Origin: Vibrio coralliirubri
Lineage (GTDB): Bacteria; Pseudomonadota; Gammaproteobacteria; Enterobacterales; Vibrionaceae
DNA: 64,000 bases
Direction: 5' to 3'
NCBI RefSeq assembly: GCF_024347375.1
Contig: NZ_AP025471.1
Coordinates: forward strand, 868,001 to 932,000
Below the pieces are notes generated by a model that did no database searches, was not told where the DNA came from, and was given only the letters and a program-made list of their open reading frames with translations. Position numbers and translations under genes: made by a program. Shown in pieces: positions 43,231-52,242 of the stretch. The stretch's first letter is position 1. Each line of letters opens with the position of its first letter.

Positions 43231-44366
43231 TGAGTATTGGTTTTGCTGAAGTACCAAGCACCGCTCGCGTTCCCGGTGTCTACATTGAAATTGATAATAG
43301 CCTGGCAAACAGCGCAGAAGACTTGCAAGTTATCTTAGCGATCGGTAATGCGGTCAGTGACGCAACGGTAGCGCCAAACAAGGTCACGCTTTGTATGGAT
43401 GAGACGATTGCTGCAGCTTCGTTTGGTGCCAATAGCGACATCGTGGAAATGATCACCTATTTCCGTAAGCAAGATAAGACCATGCCTATCTTTGCGGTCA
43501 GTGTTGAAGATAGTGATACCGCAAGCGCCTTAGCTGCGTTGGGTGACGTTCAATATCACCACATCATGTGCTCATTGAACGACAACACCACCATTCGTGA
43601 GTTAGGGACTTTTCTTGAAGAGCGATATGGCGCATTAGAGCAAGTACCAGGCATCGCGTATCTACCCAAGAAAGGCACACACGCAGAGCTCATCACCTTT
43701 GCACCAACAAGCAATTGCGCGTTAATCAACTTTCTGCCCATCAATAACTTGGGTGACTCTGCAGAAGCGCCACTGTCTGACGCGGCAGCGATTGGCGCAT
43801 GGGTTGGGCAAATCGCCCCGTCATTGGCCATCGATCCTTGCAGACCCCTGCAAACGCTCAAGTTAAACGGTGTTTACTCATTGGCAGCACAAGAATGGGA
43901 CTGGGCTGAACGTAACCTCTTTTTGTATGAAGGGTTGAGTACGTACACGGTGAACTCAGCGAATGAAGTGTTAGTCGAGCGCGCCGTTACCGCTTACACA
44001 GAAAACGCAGCTGGCGTAACGGACAACAGTTACCTTGATGTCATGACACCGGCAACCGCCATGTATTTTCGTCAGAAACAGCGTTCATTGATCTTAAGTG
44101 TCTACCCTCGCCACAAGGTAGCGAAAGACGGAACCAAGTTCGCCAAAGGTCAGCCGATCGTGACGCCGACCATGTTCAAAGCCAAGCTGTTGACCTTGTA
44201 TCGAGATTTGGAATACCAAGGCATCGTGCAAGATTTCGATGGCTACAAAAAGTCGCTCATTGTCGAGCTCGATGAAACCAACAAGCAGCGCGTCAACTAC
44301 CAAGATTCACCGCAGTTCGTGAACGGTTTGATTATCGTTGCAGGCAAAATTCAATTTAGGAAGTAA
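43230..44366 (+). CDS. Mu gpL-like tail sheath protein
   Basis: The 378-residue protein starts MSIGFAEVPSTARVPGVYIE, the sheath head, continues with a subtilisin-like-fold middle (ALLNFLP-type strand, GLSTYTVNSANEVLVERAVTA near 230-250) and ends with the conserved C-terminal domain (LTLYRDLEYQGIVQDFDGY; later VNGLIIVAGKIQFR). It contracts to drive the tube through the envelope, so the phage is a myovirus. Confidence 0.93.
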   Translation: MSIGFAEVPSTARVPGVYIEIDNSLANSAEDLQVILAIGNAVSDATVAPNKVTLCMDETIAAASFGANSDIVEMITYFRKQDKTMPIFAVSVEDSDTASALAALGDVQYHHIMCSLNDNTTIRELGTFLEERYGALEQVPGIAYLPKKGTHAELITFAPTSNCALINFLPINNLGDSAEAPLSDAAAIGAWVGQIAPSLAIDPCRPLQTLKLNGVYSLAAQEWDWAERNLFLYEGLSTYTVNSANEVLVERAVTAYTENAAGVTDNSYLDVMTPATAMYFRQKQRSLILSVYPRHKVAKDGTKFAKGQPIVTPTMFKAKLLTLYRDLEYQGIVQDFDGYKKSLIVELDETNKQRVNYQDSPQFVNGLIIVAGKIQFRK

Positions 44367-44369
44367 GTC

Positions 44370-44735
44370 ATGGGAACAAAAATTACTAGCCGAGCTGTCC
44401 TTAACGCGGGTTCATTGGGACGCCTTCCCATCAAAGAAGGGGCGGAATATGGCCTCGGCAACATGAAGCGCGAGACGATAATGGGTGACGACGGTCCTTT
44501 GGGTTTCTCTGAGCAATTCTCGGATGCGCCTTTTATCAAATGCACCATCATTCACGCTCAAGACACCGATGAAAAAGCCATTGCTGATTTTGTGGGTGAA
44601 GACATCACTTTAGAAACGAACACAAACCGCGCTTACACCTTGAAGGGCGCATGGACAGTCGACCCGCTTACGGTTGCGATAAAAGATGGTCAGCTTGAAG
44701 TGCTCTTCAACGGTGACGAACTCATCCCGCAGTAA
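44370..44735 (+). CDS. Mu gpM-like tail tube protein
   Basis: The 121-residue protein is a compact beta-sandwich (ITSRAVLNAGSLGRLPIKEG, FIKCTIIHAQDTDEKAIADF, then LEVLFNGDEL) as in Mu gpM/PF10618 tubes. Three bases separate it from the sheath gene. It stacks into hexameric rings around the tape measure. Confidence 0.87.
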   Translation: MGTKITSRAVLNAGSLGRLPIKEGAEYGLGNMKRETIMGDDGPLGFSEQFSDAPFIKCTIIHAQDTDEKAIADFVGEDITLETNTNRAYTLKGAWTVDPLTVAIKDGQLEVLFNGDELIPQ

Positions 44736-44746
44736 GGAGAAAGACC

Positions 44747-45472
44747 ATGTTATCCATACTGATGAAACGAGAGGCTCAGAAGGCAAAGCCAGAACAGGTT
44801 GAAACCTTTAAAGCTATCGACAGTGTTGACGTAATGAACGAGTCAACAGTAGGCCAAGCCGTTCGCACCGCTTTTGCTGATAAGTCCTGGGAAGAAACGC
44901 AACTTGTGTTTAAACAAGACCAAAGCTACTTGCGCACCTTGTCTGGTTCGAAAGAGAAAGATCCGTACAAACAAGAGCTCATTAACAAGTACCGACCATT
45001 GGTTGAAAAACTATTGGACACTCACAAAGGCGACTACGGCAACCTCGATGTGATGTGGTGCTTTTATATGTGGCACTTTGACCTTGGCCAGTTTGAAGAG
45101 ATCCACGATGACTTTCGAGCGGCCATCGATGGCGGATTAGAAACACCGGCTAATTTCAAAGTGAATGGTCAAACTGGCTTCTGTGATTACGTATTTAAGT
45201 ACACGCACAAAGCGCACACCGAAAAGAAAGAGTACAAGCGCGAATACCTGCTTAAAGCCGTAAATGATTTACTGGCGGGTGAGCTTGCTACTAACGCTCC
45301 ACTTAAAGTGAAAATGTTCCGCCTTGTCGGTGACTGGCACTTTGAAGCAGGCGACAAAGAAAAGGCGCACAACCTGTTTGAGATAGTGATGAAGCTAGAT
45401 CCAAACAAAGGCGGCGTAAAGAAGAAACTTGAAGCATTACAAAAGGAGCTTGGCTATGACCAACCCCATTAA
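44747..45472 (+). CDS. P2 gpM-like terminase small subunit in an unusual place
   Basis: The 241-residue protein follows the gpM layout: DPYKQELINKYRPLVEKLLD, then DVMWCFYMWHFDLGQFEEIH, GLETPANFKVNGQTGF, and a TPR-like end KMFRLVGDWHFEAGDKEKAH followed by LDPNKGGVKKKLEALQKEL. In P2, gpM lies next to the capsid gene; here it sits between tail tube and tail chaperone. AAGGAG 8 bases before the ATG is a strong site. It recognises cos and recruits the large subunit. It overlaps the chaperone gene by 17 bases. Confidence 0.82.
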   Translation: MLSILMKREAQKAKPEQVETFKAIDSVDVMNESTVGQAVRTAFADKSWEETQLVFKQDQSYLRTLSGSKEKDPYKQELINKYRPLVEKLLDTHKGDYGNLDVMWCFYMWHFDLGQFEEIHDDFRAAIDGGLETPANFKVNGQTGFCDYVFKYTHKAHTEKKEYKREYLLKAVNDLLAGELATNAPLKVKMFRLVGDWHFEAGDKEKAHNLFEIVMKLDPNKGGVKKKLEALQKELGYDQPH

Positions 45473-45740
45473 AGACGAGTCACAAGTCAAGGTCGCGGAA
45501 CTGGCCTCGCCTATTGAAAAAGACGGCAAAGCGCTTACGCATATTGATATCAGCAAGCCACACTCTGGGCATTTGCGCGGGTTGAGCTTGATAGATGTGT
45601 GCGGAATGAAGTTTGAAGCAGGACAAACGCTATTGCCTCGAATCTCTTGCTTGAATGAGCGTGACATTATCAACATGCCTCCAGAGAACTGGGCGCCTTT
45701 GCTCACGACGCTTGCCTCTTTTTTCGTCGCGACGGAATAG
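45456..45740 (+). CDS. Tail assembly chaperone (P2 gpE / Mu gp41 type)
   Basis: The 94-residue protein has KALTHIDISKPHSGHLRGLS and CLNERDIINMPPENWAPLLT, the TAC_7 pattern. It coats the tape measure before the tube forms. A slippery heptamer near its end allows a -1 frameshift into E' (45725-45892). The ATG at 45456 is chosen; an earlier start lies deep inside gpM. Confidence 0.87.
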   Translation: MTNPIKDESQVKVAELASPIEKDGKALTHIDISKPHSGHLRGLSLIDVCGMKFEAGQTLLPRISCLNERDIINMPPENWAPLLTTLASFFVATE

Positions 45741-45892
45741 TAATAGATCGAGTTGAAGACTATTACGCAGATATCGCCCTTGTGTTCCATTGGCCGCCAA
45801 GCGAAATAGACAAACTCAGCTACGACGATCTATTACTGTTTCGAGAGCTTGCCCGAGAGAGGCACGAACAAACACCACAAGAGAGCGAATAA
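45719..45892 (+). CDS. E' extension reached by -1 frameshift (P2 gpE-type)
   Basis: TTTTTTC at 45719-45725 is a canonical X-XXY-YYZ site in the chaperone frame (T TTT TTC). After slippage the ribosome reads on for 55 residues: RRDGIVIDRVEDYYADIALV, then FHWPPSEID, the P2 gpE+E' signature, ending at TAA 45890-45892. No good independent start is present. The fusion would be 145 residues, near the 142 of P2 E+E'. It is the long form of the tail chaperone. Confidence 0.87.
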   Translation, partial: FFRRDGIVIDRVEDYYADIALVFHWPPSEIDKLSYDDLLLFRELARERHEQTPQESE

Positions 45893-45904
45893 GCTCTCTT
45901 TTTT
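45879..45904 (+). terminator. Terminator-like hairpin overlapping the end of E'
   Basis: AAGAGAGC (45879-45886) pairs with GCTCTCTT (45893-45900), then TTTT. It may partly limit transcription into the tape-measure gene, or act as an mRNA hairpin. Confidence 0.65.
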
Positions 45905-45927
45905 GTATCAACAAAAGGCTATCCAGA

Positions 45928-47823
45928 ATGAAAATGAAACTGTCTGTTCTCATGGATATGAAAGATAAAACTTCAGCCGTTCTCAAAGGGATGAGTGGCG
46001 AGAGCGATTATTACGCCAAATCTATCAAAAAGGTACAGAAGACACAGGCTGATGACTCTGCAGCAATGGGGATGATTGATTCTTTAAAAACGTCACGAAA
46101 AGCAATGGACAAGAACGCCATTGCGGTTGCTGCGGTCAGCGAGAAGCTTGAGGAGTTAAAAGTAAAAGCGGCAGGCGTTGAATCACCAAGTGCGGCTCTA
46201 ACGGAGAAAATCACAAAGCAGCAAGCTAAGCTGAACAAACTGAACACTGAGCAAGAAGGTTACAAGTCCCATTTAGAAAAGCTCGATACCCAGTTAAAAA
46301 AGACAGGAGTAAATACAGGGAATCTTGATGATGAGTACGACCGACTGAATCGAAGTTACAAGAAGCATGGTAAGGAAATTGGCAGGCTTAGTAAGCGTTA
46401 TACCACCCTACAAAGAGTCATGAGCCCGATTCAAAAGCTGAGCCGTTCCATCAAGTTTCCCAAGGTCGGCGCTGCAGCGGCAGGAAAAGGCGCCGCGCTG
46501 TTAAGTGGTTTGAGCTTTGCCGGGTTAGTGACACAAGTGAATGGTGCGGCAGGTGAAATGGACAACCTGGCAAAGACATCGGCGACCCTAACCCTACCCA
46601 TTCAAGAACTCCAAGCCATGCAGTCCCAAGCTGAACATGCGGGGGTAAGCTCTGATGCCCTGTCTAACTCTATGCTTCGCTTTACCAAGCGGCTTGGCGT
46701 GCTGCAAAAAACGGGGGCTGGTGCGTTAGGCTCTTACCTCAAGAAGAGTGAGAACGCGCTGCATAAAGATTTACAAGGCGCGAAAGACACTAAGCAGGCT
46801 TATGAAATGCTCCTTGAAGAGTTTTCTCAGCTTGAAACGCCGCAAGAGCAAATGGCCTTTGCGGACGCGGCCTTTGGACAAGACGGTCGTAAAATGCTGA
46901 TCATGTTGCGTGAAGGCACCGAAGGATTAACGGCAGCACGAAAAGAACTCATTGCATTGGGTGGCGGTGCGACTGCAGAAGATGCGGCGAAAGCGGAAGC
47001 CTACAACGATGCTCTGCAAAAAATCGAAGAAAGCGTTCGCTCTATGAAATTTGCAGCACTTGCACCCATCATGGAAAAAGCGACCAAAGCATTCACGCAG
47101 TTTTCTGAGAAATTTAAGAACGCAGCCTGGCGAACCGATTTTATCGAAAAGCTTATTCAAACCGTAGACGGCCTTTATCAAGGTTTTGAACTGCTAGGTA
47201 AAGGGCTTATTTGGTTAGCGCAAAACTTTAAAGGGATTCTGGCGACGGTCGCCATTCTCAAAGTGACTCTGATTGCTTTAAATGCAGCGGTTCTGGCAAA
47301 CCCAATCGGGCTTATGGTGGCCGCGGTTGCCGCTGCAGTAATCGCGATCACTTATTTAATCGATAAGTTCATTGGCTTAGACAAAGTCATTAAATGGATT
47401 GGTGACGGCATTGGCTGGTTATGGGATAAATTCAAAGCCCTAATCAACAAGCTGCCGGATGCGCTCATCCCCGATGGGTGGAAAATTCAAACTGATGAAG
47501 CTGGCCAAGAAGTCGATAACTTAGCCGCTAAACTCAAGCGTATTGAAGATAAGAGCGCGACGCTTGGCATTACGACCAATGAAACCCAAAATCGAACTGA
47601 GCGAACCCAAACCGAGCAGGGATACCACGCTTATCAAACCGGAGGGATTCAGCCAATTAAAGGGCACACAGCGTATAGTCCACTAGGTAATCAAAGCATC
47701 AAAAGTAAATCTGAAGTGTCATTGACCATCAAATCTGAAAAGCCAGTCGCGATTGATAAAGCGAAGGCAGAAAAAGGCACCGACTTAAATTTGGATGTGG
47801 GGAATATGGCGACAAGCTTCTGA
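45928..47823 (+). CDS. Tail tape-measure protein
   Basis: The 631-residue protein begins MKMKLSVLMDMKDKTSAVLK, has long coiled-coil regions (about 60-190), the conserved tape-measure middle (GEMDNLAKTSATLTLPIQEL, then MLRFTKRLGVLQ) and a membrane-active hydrophobic stretch (about 485-525; LANPIGLMVAAVAAAVIAIT). Its length sets tail length. AAAGG is 10 bases upstream of the ATG at 45928. It is the last tail gene before attR. Confidence 0.9.
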   Translation: MKMKLSVLMDMKDKTSAVLKGMSGESDYYAKSIKKVQKTQADDSAAMGMIDSLKTSRKAMDKNAIAVAAVSEKLEELKVKAAGVESPSAALTEKITKQQAKLNKLNTEQEGYKSHLEKLDTQLKKTGVNTGNLDDEYDRLNRSYKKHGKEIGRLSKRYTTLQRVMSPIQKLSRSIKFPKVGAAAAGKGAALLSGLSFAGLVTQVNGAAGEMDNLAKTSATLTLPIQELQAMQSQAEHAGVSSDALSNSMLRFTKRLGVLQKTGAGALGSYLKKSENALHKDLQGAKDTKQAYEMLLEEFSQLETPQEQMAFADAAFGQDGRKMLIMLREGTEGLTAARKELIALGGGATAEDAAKAEAYNDALQKIEESVRSMKFAALAPIMEKATKAFTQFSEKFKNAAWRTDFIEKLIQTVDGLYQGFELLGKGLIWLAQNFKGILATVAILKVTLIALNAAVLANPIGLMVAAVAAAVIAITYLIDKFIGLDKVIKWIGDGIGWLWDKFKALINKLPDALIPDGWKIQTDEAGQEVDNLAAKLKRIEDKSATLGITTNETQNRTERTQTEQGYHAYQTGGIQPIKGHTAYSPLGNQSIKSKSEVSLTIKSEKPVAIDKAKAEKGTDLNLDVGNMATSF

Positions 47824-47963
47824 TTTAACGAGTTTGCCAAAGAAGTACTAAGAAAGACTTATTAATTGTTAACTGGCTCGACCCTGCAAGCAACAGTAAT
47901 TGTAGCTATGACAAGCATTGTTAAAAATGAAGCTTAACTTATTAAAGGAGTAGACAAATAGAC

Positions 47964-48248
47964 ATGGTTGCTAACCCACCAGAACTGGACCCATTTTTTC
48001 GCTTCATTCGAGTGGCTATCATCAAGGCTCTTGGAAGTAAAGAGTACGCTTGTTTGCCAAATGAGAGCCTTGAGCAATATATCTCAATAGTAAACCCCAA
48101 TATCCCCCCTTTGCTTTATGACTTCTTTGTAAAGTTCGACTATTTATACGTACTCCGTAAGTCTAATTCCACACTAAAGGATGAAGAATCAGAAGTGTTG
48201 CTTTCAGCTCAAGATCTGATTTATGAAGTACAACTTACTATCATGTAA
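47964..48248 (+). CDS. Small unknown protein at the right end of the prophage
   Basis: The 94-residue product (MVANPPELDPFFRFIRVAII..., PPLLYDFFVKFDYLYVL) has no signal peptide, is acidic and helical, and matches nothing I know. AAAGGAG lies ahead, ten bases from the ATG. It converges on the interrupted NTPase gene. It could be a cargo or control protein. Confidence 0.55.
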   Translation: MVANPPELDPFFRFIRVAIIKALGSKEYACLPNESLEQYISIVNPNIPPLLYDFFVKFDYLYVLRKSNSTLKDEESEVLLSAQDLIYEVQLTIM

Positions 48249-49233
48249 ACTTTGACTGTGAACGATGACAAGTTAACGATTAGTACAATAGTAACTCAAT
48301 CAACTCGGCTTCATCTAGGAAGAGCTGCCTTTTCTCTTGTGCTTTCTGCTCTACTTATCCATTGCAGAGCTCTACTTAGGTGCTCCAATAGCTCAACTAA
48401 CATCCCTGTTTTTAAAGAAGATTCTGCTACTTCAATTCGTGTTTCTATCGTAGTTATCAGGTCTCGAACAGTATTGAATTCAGATGATAAATAATCATAA
48501 ATACTGTTGCTCTTATACCTAGCCTCCATAAACTGTCCAAATACAATAGTATCTTCAATATTCCAGTTATTGATAATTCCATCTACTACTAGGCCTATGT
48601 CGAAATCATTTAAAAATGGTTTGAAGTCATAGCTTTTGTATATTGTATAACTTGCTTGATTCCAGGAAAGTATAAAACTCTCCTGTAAAGCTGAAGATTT
48701 TTCTTTATTAGTTTTGTTGGCTACTTTGGGGAGCAGTTCTTTTCTTAGTAAGTCAACATCTTCATTATACATATCCCCGATAAATTCTCTTTCGATGCTA
48801 TGGAGGCTAGGAGCAAAAAAATCATCTTTAGATGATTCATGTTTGGCTTTGCTGAACGCCTCTTTTATATCTCCCGATGTATATTTATTCTTTAAGAGAT
48901 GGAGGTATGAGTCTAAAGCTTTAATCCACTTGATAAATGGTTTCGATTTGCCTTTGTAGATAAAATCCTTTGTTTTCTCAATAGCGGCATTAAAATCGGA
49001 TTCATTCATTCCTGTAAGGTTTAAGCTAACCACTCTATCTATAGGACTTGATATTAGAGGTAAGTTGAACTCTTCAACAATATTTTGGGGTAACTTGGTT
49101 AAGCCAAGGCAATAATTAATAAATGAACCATTTATACGACTAATTGAGGAGCGAAGTGGCTTTGTTGCGTAATTCAATGGAACTAAATCAAGAACCTACG
49201 ATCTGATCAGCTACCTCCACTCTATCTCGTAGT

Positions 49234-50287
49234 GGCTTTGTTGCGTAATTCAATGGAACTAAATCAAGAACCTACGATCTGATCAGCTACCTCCACTCTA
49301 TCTCGTAGTCCTATGCCTAAGCCTCGTTATAAAACAACCAACTGGAAGCAATACAACCGATCACTCATTAACCGTGGTTCTCTGACTTTTTGGATTGATG
49401 AAGAAGCAATAAGCGGATGGGCGCAAAGCAAACAGAATAAGCGCGGTAGGCCGCGTCGGTTCAGTGATTTAGCTATCACGACAGCACTCATGGTCAAACG
49501 AGTTTTTTCTATGCCATTGAGAGCGCTGCAAGGATTTATCGACTCGATATTTAGGTTAGCCCATGTACCGTTAAGTTGTCCGCATTACACCTGCATCAGT
49601 CGTAGAGCCAAGCAAGTTGAGGTTTCATTTAAGACTAAAACGAGAGGAGCGATACAGCACCTAGCCATTGATGCTACTGGCCTTAAGGTTTATGGCGAAG
49701 GTGAATGGAAAGTCAAAAAACATGGGACGGATGGCAAGCGTAGAGTCTGGCGAAAGCTGCATATTGCAGTCGATACCAACACTCATGAGATCATTGCCGC
49801 CGAGCTAAGTTTATCGACGGTTACAGATGGAGAAGTACTCCCGAACTTACTGAAACAAACACGCCGAAGTATCCTTGAGGTGTCTGGTGATGGCGCTTAC
49901 GACACGAGAGCGTGTCACGCTGCTATTAAGATTAAGGGAGCTATTGCGCTTATTCCCCCAAGAGAAGGGGCTGCCTTCTGGGAGCGTGGTCACCCTCGAA
50001 ATTTCGCCGTGGGTTGCCAGAAATTATACGACTCAAATAAGTATTGGAAAGAGCGGTATGGATACCACAAACGTTCACTCTCAGAAACAGCGATGTATCG
50101 AGTTAAACAGTTGCTAGGAGGGAAACTGAGCTTAAGAAATTACAATGCCCAGGTGGGTGAAACTTACGCGATGATAAAAGCGTTGAACAAGCTTACTGGG
50201 TTAGGTATGCCTGAAACTTGTCGTATTGACTAAGAAACAAGCGAAACGGGTTGGCTCTATCTCTAAATTTAATTACGCAACAAAGCC
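49234..50287 (+). mobile_element. Inner IS903-group copy (copy 4), nested in copy 3
   Basis: A complete 1054-bp copy, flanked by TCTCGTAGT duplicated from the outer IS at 49225-49233 and 50288-50296. It inserted in the same orientation, just upstream of the outer transposase start. Confidence 0.97.
49313..50233 (+). CDS. IS903-group DDE transposase (inner copy)
   Basis: Identical 306-residue transposase in the inner IS. Full-length and probably active. Its leader carries the IS's own upstream 79 bases. Confidence 0.97.
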   Translation: MPKPRYKTTNWKQYNRSLINRGSLTFWIDEEAISGWAQSKQNKRGRPRRFSDLAITTALMVKRVFSMPLRALQGFIDSIFRLAHVPLSCPHYTCISRRAKQVEVSFKTKTRGAIQHLAIDATGLKVYGEGEWKVKKHGTDGKRRVWRKLHIAVDTNTHEIIAAELSLSTVTDGEVLPNLLKQTRRSILEVSGDGAYDTRACHAAIKIKGAIALIPPREGAAFWERGHPRNFAVGCQKLYDSNKYWKERYGYHKRSLSETAMYRVKQLLGGKLSLRNYNAQVGETYAMIKALNKLTGLGMPETCRID

Positions 50288-50299
50288 TCTCGTAGTCCT

Positions 50300-51220
50300 A
50301 TGCCTAAGCCTCGTTATAAAACAACCAACTGGAAGCAATACAACCGATCACTCATTAACCGTGGTTCTCTGACTTTTTGGATTGATGAAGAAGCAATAAG
50401 CGGATGGGCGCAAAGCAAACAGAATAAGCGCGGTAGGCCGCGTCGGTTCAGTGATTTAGCTATCACGACAGCACTCATGGTCAAACGAGTTTTTTCTATG
50501 CCATTGAGAGCGCTGCAAGGATTTATCGACTCGATATTTAGGTTAGCCCATGTACCGTTAAGTTGTCCGCATTACACCTGCATCAGTCGTAGAGCCAAGC
50601 AAGTTGAGGTTTCATTTAAGACTAAAACGAGAGGAGCGATACAGCACCTAGCCATTGATGCTACTGGCCTTAAGGTTTATGGCGAAGGTGAATGGAAAGT
50701 CAAAAAACATGGGACGGATGGCAAGCGTAGAGTCTGGCGAAAGCTGCATATTGCAGTCGATACCAACACTCATGAGATCATTGCCGCCGAGCTAAGTTTA
50801 TCGACGGTTACAGATGGAGAAGTACTCCCGAACTTACTGAAACAAACACGCCGAAGTATCCTTGAGGTGTCTGGTGATGGCGCTTACGACACGAGAGCGT
50901 GTCACGCTGCTATTAAGATTAAGGGAGCTATTGCGCTTATTCCCCCAAGAGAAGGGGCTGCCTTCTGGGAGCGTGGTCACCCTCGAAATTTCGCCGTGGG
51001 TTGCCAGAAATTATACGACTCAAATAAGTATTGGAAAGAGCGGTATGGATACCACAAACGTTCACTCTCAGAAACAGCGATGTATCGAGTTAAACAGTTG
51101 CTAGGAGGGAAACTGAGCTTAAGAAATTACAATGCCCAGGTGGGTGAAACTTACGCGATGATAAAAGCGTTGAACAAGCTTACTGGGTTAGGTATGCCTG
51201 AAACTTGTCGTATTGACTAA
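50300..51220 (+). CDS. IS903-group DDE transposase (outer copy)
   Basis: Identical 306-residue transposase. Its start is preceded only by the last 12 bases of outer leader and then by the inner IS end, so its own promoter is separated by a full IS. It could be read from the inner copy. Confidence 0.96.
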   Translation: MPKPRYKTTNWKQYNRSLINRGSLTFWIDEEAISGWAQSKQNKRGRPRRFSDLAITTALMVKRVFSMPLRALQGFIDSIFRLAHVPLSCPHYTCISRRAKQVEVSFKTKTRGAIQHLAIDATGLKVYGEGEWKVKKHGTDGKRRVWRKLHIAVDTNTHEIIAAELSLSTVTDGEVLPNLLKQTRRSILEVSGDGAYDTRACHAAIKIKGAIALIPPREGAAFWERGHPRNFAVGCQKLYDSNKYWKERYGYHKRSLSETAMYRVKQLLGGKLSLRNYNAQVGETYAMIKALNKLTGLGMPETCRID

Positions 51221-52242
51221 GAAACAAGCGAAACGGGTTGGCTCTATCTCTAAATTTAATTACGCAACAAAGCCGAGCGAAGTATTCTCTCTAGTGTCTT
51301 TTGCCTCTCATCTTCACTACTTTCAGTTTCATCTTGCATTTTGTTATTAGCTCTTTGAGCAACGATTTTTTCATAAAGTCGAGTCGAATTTTCCATATAT
51401 CCACATAACTCAGTTGCGGAAAAGCCACACTCGTAGTGAGCATGGCAAATGCGAGCTACCTTATCAATGAGCATTTTTTTAGCAGTTACTTGGTCTACTT
51501 CGGGTTTATTTTCGATCAATGAAATCAGACATGCATATCTTTGTAATATACGCTGAATAACTCTGTAGTTTGTTAGCTTAAGTTCTTCAGAGACTAACTT
51601 AAGGTGCTGTTTTGTAGAGGTACAAAGCAAATTTGGATACTTATTTTCTACGAATCTGATTAAGTCTTTTGGTGAAGGGGTAACATAGAGTTTATCCATG
51701 AATGTCTTTTCGAATAAAGGCTTATCTCGAATATGCTCTTCATTGGCGATAACAATAACCCAAACATTAGTATTGTTCTCTGCGAAGTTAAGACACTCTC
51801 CAAGAACTTCAGAAATGAGGTCGTCGCTAGAGGCTCTTTCTAGATCATCAACAATTATGGCTATGTTGTTAATTTTTGATATCAGCTTATGTTTGGATGA
51901 TTGAGTTAGAGTATTCATTACACCTAATGCAGTGCCGTTATCACCAAGAGCGGCTGTTGTTACCCCTGTTAGATTTTTAACTGGAGAACTCCATTTCAAC
52001 ACTCGAGACCAATTGATTTCGCAACCAGATATCACTCGATCTCTAAAGTCGTTTAAGTCTGATAAACCGTATAAAGAAACATAATGAGATCTCATTTTGA
52101 GAGCATTCAGTTCTGGAATGAGTTCAGTTTTCGCTATATGGGTTTTACCACTCCCCCAAGGTCCTGAAAGTAGCACTATTGATGGGAAACTTTTATCTAT
52201 CAGCCGTTCAACTATTTGTTGACCTATTGTTTTCTTGTCCAT

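Larger units (their letters stand above)
49158..51274 (+). mobile_element. Outer IS903-group copy (copy 3) interrupted by an inner copy
   Basis: The outer element starts at 49158 and ends at 51274, flanked by GAGCGAAGT (49149-49157 and 51275-51283). Its first 76 bases (49158-49233) are separated from its last 978 by the inner copy. Its transposase gene is intact (50300-51220) but lies only 12 bases after the end of the inner copy. Confidence 0.96.
48311..52242 (-). pseudogene. KAP-like P-loop NTPase B, split by nested IS copies
   Basis: The N-terminal part (51275-52242) and C-terminal part (48311-49148) join in frame when the IS pair and one GAGCGAAGT are removed, giving 601 residues. Walker A is GPWGSGKT (27-34), Walker B IAIIVDDLER (127-136). 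The layout follows NTPase A (FPSIVLLSGPWGSGKT versus FPSVVLLDGKWGAGKT), and the C-terminal MEARYKSNSIYDYL region aligns with its ILQYYRG region. The present N-terminal product stops after SALLRN (328 residues). The C-terminal half can only be made if a start inside the IS is used. A cargo gene now inactive. Confidence 0.88.

Noticed and set aside
45790..45927. N-terminal extension of the tape-measure protein
   Set aside because: The extension overlaps the E' frame and is basic with no family pattern; ATG 45928 has a ribosome site.
48311..49177. An independent 288-aa gene on the minus strand
   Set aside because: Its first residues come from IS sequence and the rest joins in frame to the NTPase at 51275-52242.
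13420..51274. IS copies acting as a composite transposon moving the prophage segment between them
   Set aside because: Each copy has its own distinct 9-bp duplication, showing separate single insertions.
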